From Clytia hemisphaerica (taxonomy: Eukaryota > Cnidaria > Hydrozoa > Leptothecata > Clytiidae), in contig CACVBU010000293.1 in the NCBI GenBank assembly GCA_902728285.1, positions 23,336-87,335 on the forward strand: a stretch of DNA of 64,000 nucleotides, written 5' to 3'. Below, piece after piece: positions 57,329 to 64,000 of the stretch; position 1 is the stretch's first letter, and each line of letters opens with the position of its first letter. A program made the position numbers and the translations under genes. The notes under the pieces were generated by a model. The model saw nothing but the letters and a program-made list of their open reading frames with translations. It had not been told where the DNA came from and ran no database searches.

Positions 57329-57958
57329 TCCGTCACTTGTTATAAAGCCACGTGGGCCGCAACTTTAATAATGCAGATTCCATTCTAGCCTCTACCTATT
57401 CTATACTTTATCAGTTTCAACGGAAAATTCAAAAATATTTTAGGTCGAAATTTGTTTGTACCCTATTGTTAAAATAATTTGTCGATGAAAATTATTACGG
57501 GCATATAATTTCGTAAAAGATTTTTATCAAAGCCCTTCTGAAATTGATCATCTTCAATAATTCTTCGGTAAAATTTTTTGTCACTTTTCACCGATGATTA
57601 TTCTACCGATAAGGTAGATACTGAAAGAAAATCCAACATTTTTGAAGCCTTCGGATGTTCTTAACTTTCTGAGTTTTAAGCCTAAAAGTTTTTTTACAAT
57701 GTTCTTATTTTTATCATTTTTTGAGTGTTTTTGTCCATTTTCCTAAGAAATTAGTGGTTTTGGAGTCAAAAAGGCCTTAAAATGTTCTTAACTTGTTCTT
57801 ATTATTGTGGCCATCAAAGATTTATGTTCTTATCTATATCTTATAAAAAAAGGTGTATCAAATACCTCTCCAAAAACAAAGAGCATAACAGAAACCTAAA
57901 TTTAAATTTGAATTTAGGTTGACCAAACTAATCCAAATTTAGCTTACTGTTGGTTTTA
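57329..57958. other. 3' flank of the RING gene; no other gene seen
   Basis: AT-rich sequence downstream of the stop codon at 57,959. A small palindrome (aaatttaaatttgaattta region) is near 57,900. Confidence 0.45.
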
Positions 57959-60550
57959 CTATTTCTGTTTCTTAGAGAGATATTTGACTTCGGCTCTGAG
58001 AACAGCAATTTCGATTTCATCTTCTTGTACTTTCTTCTTCAATTCATCAACTACCTCTTCAAGTTCTCCCAAGTAAATTAGCTCGACATGTAGTTCACAT
58101 TTCCTCCGTAAAGCACGGTTCAATTCTTCTCTCAGGCTAAAATATAAAATATCGAGCTAAAGAGAAGCACGGAAAAAGCTGGCGGGTTTCGAGTTTGTAG
58201 GCCGTTCTCTTGTCTCCTCGAAACTTTGCTAATGCCCCACTAACGCCTACACGAAAATATATTGAAAGTTGTTTTGGCTAAACAATATTCGAACATGTTT
58301 TATGACGTTATGTCACTATACAGTATGTCTTTATAAAAGAAAAAACCGGATTGATTTGTTTAAGGTATGTACACCTTTTTTCCGATTTTTTGTCAAAAAA
58401 AAAATTTTCAGTCAAAGTGGAAGAAAAGTTACTGGATTTGATTTTGGTAAAATCGCGATCTTAAAATCTTTTTTTGATCCAGAGTTATAACCATTTAAAT
58501 TTCAGAACAAATTTCGTCTTACTCAAATAATTGTCTCTTTCGGAAACAACAAAGACAAAAGAGAGAATTCAGCTGATGTTTATTCTCACCTCTATTGAAT
58601 AGTAATATTTTTGACACATTTCACTGATTACTCAAATAAACAGCAATCATCTCGTTAAAAATAGAAAAAAACGAAATTTTACCACACCATACTACTTTTA
58701 ACGAAGTTAAAGTCACCCATAGCATTTAGATATCGACTTCATTCTTTTTTTATGAGATTCCCAAAAGATCAAACTTAATAAGTGTCTTAGCATTTTATTT
58801 CTAACCGAGTTGTTTTTCCTCAATTTACAGATAACTGAAAAAATCACATTTAAATTTACTTTTTTATCGATATTTTTACAGAATTTAGAATTTAAAGAGT
58901 TAAAGTCAATTCCAAAAATAATCCCAAGACAATTTTTTAGTTCAATCTATTGGAAACATAGTATCGAAATTATTTTTTCAAAATTCAAAAGCTATGGGTG
59001 ACTTTAACTTCTTTGAAGTAGGTAAGGTTAAAATTCTAAAGATTTTAATTATATCCTGCCCAGTTTTTTAAATTCATCTGAAACTTTTACCATTAGAAAG
59101 AGAATATTATTGGCTTTCAGAAAATATATACGTTTGATATATAAAAATTTGTTGTTCAATTAAAGAGAATGTGTCAAGAAAGGTGAACACATACCTTAAT
59201 CCAGTATACCTTTTGTACATTTCAAATACACCATCCAAAAAAAGTGGTTTCATCTGGTTTTTAGTGCAAGGGACGTTGCACTGCGGACAGCGTTTCCGGC
59301 AAATCTCATCATCGATGGTAAACCATGTTTCCAAGCAGCTAATAGAGTAATAGTAAGGCAAGATCAATTTAATTCATTGTTCTATGGACTCGACCGATCC
59401 TATTCAATCAAAGAAACGGAATTTGTCATTCTTGAAGATTCCAGTAATAGCATTCGTGAAGATTAACGGGCCCTTAGAGAGACTGTTTTAACTTTTTAAT
59501 GTTTTAGAGATGTTTTTTTTGTTTGTTTTAGAAGTTAACCCTTAACCCTTTTTGTAACCGATCCTTAACATCGCATACCCAGCCACCCATTTCCCTAAGA
59601 AGCCCCCCCCCCCCCGAGGGGGGAACCGGAACATTAATGCCATTGGTTTTCCAAAATATTCAATATCATGCAACTGTATCAATAATGTTATAAATATATT
59701 ACCTTTTACCAAAAACATGACCACAAGGTAAGCAGACTGGCCCATGATGATCTTCTACTGTGGGAGCATCTTGGCATATATTGCACTAAAATTTGGAGTA
59801 AAAACCAAGTGTAGAAAGCTCAGTAACAGACATCATGATACCGTTTAGTTGGAAAGGAACTCTTTATTTTTTTAACTTGAAAGCAAAGTTTTTTGGATAT
59901 TTCACTCTTTTTCAAATAAACTGGCAGTTAGAATTTGAATTAAAGTAGCGATTTTTTGCTCATTGAAAAGACAATCCGGATTTGAATATTATCAAAAAAA
60001 AAATAAAAAAGACCGAGAAATGAAGATTGAAAATGAAGAAGGAAATCATAATTATTATTTTCACACGAGTGATTCTTTGATCTTAGAACATCGTTAATGT
60101 GAAAAATATTTTAAAAATAATTTATTTCATCGAAAGATATAGTCCAAAGTTTATCAATGATTGACTTAAAAATCATTAAAAAAAAACAACAAAAAAGAGC
60201 GCTTTTTAAAGTCAACCAGGGCAAAGTTTTTAGCTGTAATTTTTGATTGAATGAAATGTTTTAATCTTTTTTTCACATTAATGACGTTCTAGATTGAAGA
60301 GTTTCTGATACAAAAATGAAAATCTTAGCATCATTCTACAAGAAGTTTATTTTCTTCTTCTGCACGTGCAAATTTCTAAGACTAAATATGCTGAAACAGA
60401 TAAAATGAATTTGATAGAGCTAGATACACGAACTATAAGTCTATAAGGTTTCTTTGAGTTTTTGTCTTGTAAACCGAAAAGCAGTTTAAGATGTAAATCA
60501 AAATGCGAACATACCATGATAATTTCGGGAAAGTCAGTTAAATCTGCCAT
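57959..60550 (-). CDS. RING-finger/coiled-coil protein, complete four-exon gene
   Basis: Exons on the minus strand: 60,550-60,515; 59,785-59,703; 59,338-59,195; 58,136-57,959. All introns are GT-AG with phases 0, 2, 2, giving 146 codons plus TAG. The first exon ends MADLTDFPEIIM exactly before the RING begins in exon 2: CNICQDAPTVEDHHGPVCLP, CGHVFGK, then SCLETWFTIDDEICRKRCPQ and CNVPC in exon 3. This gives the C-x2-C ... C-x-x-CGH ... C ... C-x2-C spacing of a zinc-binding RING, so an E3 ubiquitin ligase role is likely. The CGHVFGKSCLETWF-x(n)-CPQCN pattern resembles RFWD3-type RINGs. Exon 4 is a charged coiled coil (VVDELKKKVQEDEIEIAVLR), a likely dimerisation segment. No WD repeats follow, so it is shorter than RFWD3. 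No frame damage was seen. Introns carry a foldback element and other repeats. Confidence 0.85.
58675..59035. repeat. Foldback element in intron 3 of the RING gene
   Basis: aagttaaagtcacccatagc at the left is mirrored by gctatgggtgactttaactt at the right, with outer arms AATTTTACC.../...GGTTAAAATT. The loop has a short AT-rich frame that looks random. Confidence 0.75.
59786..60514. other. Intron 1 of the RING gene; diverged foldback copy
   Basis: From about 60,010 to 60,370 the sequence resembles the foldback at 62,905-63,552: atgaagattgaaaatgaaga on one side, tgattgactt/agtcaacc in the middle, and ttcattctaca-like words on the other. Confidence 0.5.
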
Positions 60551-60791
60551 CGCACTACTCTTTGTTTTGATGTTTGTTTATTTTATTTTTTATTTTTGTT
60601 ATAATTTAGAATCCGCGTATTTCTATGCATTTATACAATTGGACCACTGTTCTTGAGATTCTTTAATTAACTACAATACAGGGAATGTATTTAAAACCAG
60701 CTCAAACGATTTATAAAAATGTCTAGAAAAAAATTGAAAACAAAAATGCTCCGTTTCTCGAGATATCGAATTTCTCTGACTTGATTGATTA

Positions 60792-60997
60792 CCTTAAGGG
60801 AACTAATTTTAGTGGGAACTAATTTTCGCAGTCGAAAGAAATTCTCAAAATCGCATTTCACGGGTTGGAGACATTTCTTTCATTTTCCTAGGGACTTTTG
60901 TTTTGTTTTTTTGATGAAAATAGCCAAATTTGCGGGTTCTAATATTTGTGGTTTTGTCCGAAAACCGCCAAAAAAGAGAAAATTAGTTTTGTTAAGG
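60792..60997. repeat. 206-bp TA-flanked MITE
   Basis: CCTTAAGGGAACTAATTTTA at the left and AAAATTAGTTTTGTTAAGG at the right, bordered by TA (60,790-60,791 and 60,998-60,999). Confidence 0.7.
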
Positions 60998-60999
60998 TA

Positions 61000-61766
61000 A
61001 CATAAAATTTCTGACAGATTGAACTTATGGTTTTGCGCAAGAGAAATCTTTAACATAATGTAGCTGAAAAATGGGAGCATTTTCCTTATTTTGTTTTTGG
61101 GGAAAATACGGCTGGACTCCTATACACTGTTTTTTTCATCTCAAGCTTCTAGGGTACAGAAAAGATTCAACGAATTCGCAGTCTAGTAGGAAAATATATT
61201 CAAAATAATGTGTAACAAAGATAATAAATGTAACAAAATCCTCCCTAAAAGTTCTCAATATTTTTTGTCATTGATGTTGTCATTGTGTGTGTGTCTGTGA
61301 AGTTCAACTATTAAACCTACAAAATGATCTCGAAATTTAGTTTGTAGGAAAGTTAAAGCAAGAATTTTTAATTGAGTATGATAAAAATATAACAGAAGAA
61401 ACTGAAACAGTTAAAAAAGGTTTACTTTCATGAGTTTTGGCCTAAGGTCATAAAATGTAAAATTATAAACTAACAAATACATCATGAATCAGTGAAAGCC
61501 ACGAAAACAGTCTGCTTGCACATTTTACCTATAAGTGTGTATTTGTAGATTTCATGAAAACGAGTTTTTTTTAACGGGGACTAGTTTTTCAGTAACATCG
61601 AAGCTATCAAGACCTTGATTTTGTTGCAATTTTGCCCAATTGACCTTTGATAGAGTATTTACAGATTTCACGAAAAATGGCATTTCTGATTTTTCATATT
61701 TACATATTTACATTGCTTCAATTAGTGGCACAAGCAATTAACAAGATTCAATATTTAGCTTTAGGC
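61000..61766. other. No gene seen
   Basis: AT-rich; a tgtgtgtgtctgtg microsatellite lies near 61,286. Confidence 0.4.
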
Positions 61767-62025
61767 TTAAAAACTAATGCTGTGTCTCCTCTTGTGATCG
61801 AGTTTCTTCTTGTGCTTCTTGCGATCGAGTCTCTTCTTGTGCTTCTTGCGATTGAGTCTTTGCTTGTGCTTCTTGCGATCGAGTCTTTTCTTGTGCTTCT
61901 TGCGATTGAGTCTCTGCTTGTGCTTCTTGCGATTGAGTATCTGCTTGTGCTTCTTGCGCTGGAGCCTCTTCCGCAGCTCTTTTTCGAGGGCTGCGTGAAT
62001 TTCTAAAGCAATTTTGATGAGCAGC
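61767..62025 (-). CDS. Possible exon with a 27-bp coding minisatellite
   Basis: After an acceptor (tgtcttctttttcag, exon from about 62,025) the minus strand is open in two frames through six 27-bp units. One frame gives KKHKKRLDR-type repeats (very basic, ending HKRRHSISF then stop); another gives QEAQEETRS-type repeats. The plus strand is open as well (LLVLLAIES). An open repeat in three frames is a consequence of its 27-base period. If it is coding, the basic frame, with a smooth lead-in (LLIKIALEIHAALEKELRKR), is the better candidate. No partner exon was identified. Confidence 0.35.
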
Positions 62026-62040
62026 ACTGAAAAAGAAGAC

Positions 62041-62904
62041 AAAGTTTTTAATTTAAAAGGAATTGCATCAAATTTGAAATGTCTGATTAGCTATTAGACT
62101 ATTGATATAAATTGAATTTGAAACTATATGTCAGTTAAACTTGAAAGGCTCAAAACTTTTGATATATCAAAAGAAGACAATAAACAGTTATAAATGTGCA
62201 TTGGAAAGATGATCGAGAGTGGGATATCCTATTAATAAAGCTCTGAAATATTTTGAAAATAAACATGAAAACTTAAAAGGAGAAAATCAACATCTGGTAA
62301 AATATAGGTAAAAAGAATTATGACAGAAAGTTTACAGCTAATTGACTTTAAAAAAGGCTAGACTCAATCAGTGATAAAGTTTGTCAAATCTCAAATTTTC
62401 TTTTGATTGAATGAATATTTTTGAAACTTTTTCACTGGAACGAGTTTTTAAGATTTAAGAATCATTCCTGTAAAAACGGTATCACAATTCTACCGGAAGT
62501 CAATTTTTTTTCATTGTTCATCAAAGTTTTCAAAAAGTTTTCAGAGTTTTATAGGGATAATGCAAAAGCATATTGTAAACATACAAAAATCAAAAAACTA
62601 ACTCAGAAATGCTTACATTGAGAGATTGACAAAGCTGATACTTGAAGGGTGCTTATATCCTGATCAAATTTCAAGCCAAAAACAGCCAAAATCGGAAATT
62701 TAGGCCCAGTTAATGCTTAGTATTATGCTTAAGCATATGCTTAAATTTTGCCATATCTAAGTCTAGATATGCTTATTAAGTGCAATATCTTTAAAGAAGA
62801 AACCCCACTCAGGTTTATTTTTTCAGTGTGCATAGAATTGCTAATTAATTCAAAGTCTATCAATAGTGTCGTTTAGCATAATTTACGGGAAACAAAAAAG
62901 TTCG
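62041..62904. other. No gene seen; foldback-family remnant
   Basis: About 62,300-62,530 contains phrases of the 62,905 family (cagctaattgacttta, ttgattgaatgaat). A gcttaagcatatgctta palindrome is near 62,730. Confidence 0.45.
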
Positions 62905-63552
62905 AAAGTCTATTCACGATAAGTGTGCACTCTTTTTTCTTTTACCTATAACTTTTGAAGGATTTCTTCAATCTTTATAAATTTGGTATCATTGGAGAGA
63001 TATTTGTGAGTGAAACAATTTGAATTAAAAAAGTCTTTAATAAAATTCTAAAAACGAAGATCAAAATGAAGAAGAAAAAAATTAAGATCTCAGAAAAATG
63101 CTATAACTTTCATTTTCACTGGAGGTCATCACTGTGAAGAAATTTCACTGAAATATTTATTCAATATAAAGTTATAATGCAAAGTTGATAAGTGATTGAC
63201 CCCAAAAAAACAGCAGGAAACTGCGTTTTTAGACGTCAATCAGCTTACAACTTTGTCTGATTTCTCTTGACTGAATGATTATTTTTGAGAAATTTTTCAC
63301 AGTGATGACGTTCGATGATAAAGGATGAATTTCAGTGAAATTGATAGTTATAGCGCTTTTCTACAAGATCTTCATTTTTTTCTTCTTCATTTTCATCTTC
63401 ATTTTTAGAATGTTTTTAAATATTTTTTTATTTCGAATTGTTCAACTCGCTAATTTCTTTCTGACGATACCAAATTTATAAAGATCGAAGAATTCCTTCA
63501 AAAGTTACAAGGTAAAAGAAAAAAGAGTGCACACTTAACGTGAATAGACTTT
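62905..63552. repeat. 650-bp foldback element with ~300-bp arms
   Basis: AAAGTCTATTCACGATAAGT at the left is matched by the inverse acttaacgtgaatagacttt at the right, and the arms continue inward (tgcactcttttttcttttac / gtaaaagaaaaaagagtgca, ggatttcttcaatctttata / tataaagatcgaagaattcc). The arms almost meet near 63,228. Copies or remnants occur at about 60,010-60,370 and 62,300-62,530. Confidence 0.8.
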
Positions 63553-63674
63553 AGCTGAAACTTTCTCCAGACCTTCTCTATAGGATGGTTATGCCTCAGG
63601 AAAAAATCCCCTAAAATCCCACTGGTGGATCATCCCTTTTTTGGGACATTTCTTTTTTCCCCAGGCAAAACCCT

Positions 63675-64000
63675 AAGGGCGGAATATTTTGAAAATTTCA
63701 AACTCATTTTCAGACATTATCAAGTATACCATTCGTAAGTTCTCGAAAAGCTATATAGAAGACTTTTAAAAAGGTATAGCCGATTTCATTACCTAACTCG
63801 AGATATTTCACGCAGAAGATGCTATATATGGTCAATTTTAGACCAAAATGTAGCGAAAAGTGGAACTTGCGCATGAAATATCTCGAGCTAGCTAAGGAAA
63901 TCGGCTTTAACCGTTTAAAAATCTTCTATATAGATTTTCGAGAGCTTTTGAATGGTTTACATGATATTGTCTGGAAATAAGTTTAAAATTTTCAAAAGAA
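63675..64000. repeat. Second foldback element, running to the window edge
   Basis: gaaaatttcaaactcatttt and gccgatttcattacctaact at the left are mirrored by agctaaggaaatcggctt and agtttaaaattttcaaaa at the right. The centre is near 63,835. Confidence 0.75.

Noticed and set aside
61647-62006. Plus-strand frame with LLVLLAIES repeats, resembling a membrane protein
   Set aside because: The hydrophobic repeat is the reverse of the 27-bp minisatellite; no splice or start support on the plus strand.

Overview
This window looks like nuclear DNA of an invertebrate animal. It is AT-rich, genes are split into short exons with GT-AG introns whose phases match, and most of the sequence is transposon-derived. 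Families present include two APE-type LINEs plus a LINE ORF1 and a LINE tail, a Merlin/ISXO2-type transposase, a MULE transposase, a Harbinger-like fragment, a hAT-type element, and many short inverted-repeat elements. This mix, and the uncharacterised gene families seen here, fits a cnidarian or another early-branching marine animal. I cannot name the species. No bacterial gene structure, CRISPR array or intact RNA gene was found.

Layout. 0-12 kb: one exon-like ORF, several MITEs, a tRNA-like SINE head, an RTE-like LINE (minus, 4.3-7.5 kb), a tandem array carrying CRE palindromes (9.4-10 kb) and a TTAA-flanked element. 12.9-22.3 kb: a minus-strand gene cluster that I reconstructed from splice sites: an ISXO2-domain gene with a long basic tail, a six-exon gene whose phases agree at every junction, and two less certain gene pieces upstream. 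22.4-35 kb: mostly repeats, including a tandem array split by a 4.7-kb block, a hAT-type element with a perfect 8-bp target duplication, and a 1.5-kb inverted-repeat element whose ends are arrays of AGGTCA half-sites. 35.3-38.9 kb: a spliced minus-strand gene with one in-frame TGA; its intron holds a Harbinger-like ORF and a LINE ORF1 abuts its 5' exon. 41.5-45.8 kb: a decayed MULE gene (plus) between two minus-strand spliced pieces. 47-50 kb: a second LINE, broken by an insertion. 50-55.5 kb: tandem repeats, an alpha-kinase pseudogene, an odd GC-richer block and a 136-bp satellite. 56-60.6 kb: an acidic exon and a complete four-exon RING/coiled-coil gene, the best cellular gene here. 60.8-64 kb: foldback elements and a 27-bp minisatellite in a possible exon.

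The only gene I regard as complete is the RING gene at 57,959-60,550. Most transposon genes have one or two isolated stops or 1-nt frameshifts, often in homopolymers, so either recent decay or residual assembly error is possible. The calls rest on reading splice sites and motifs by eye; no database search was possible.
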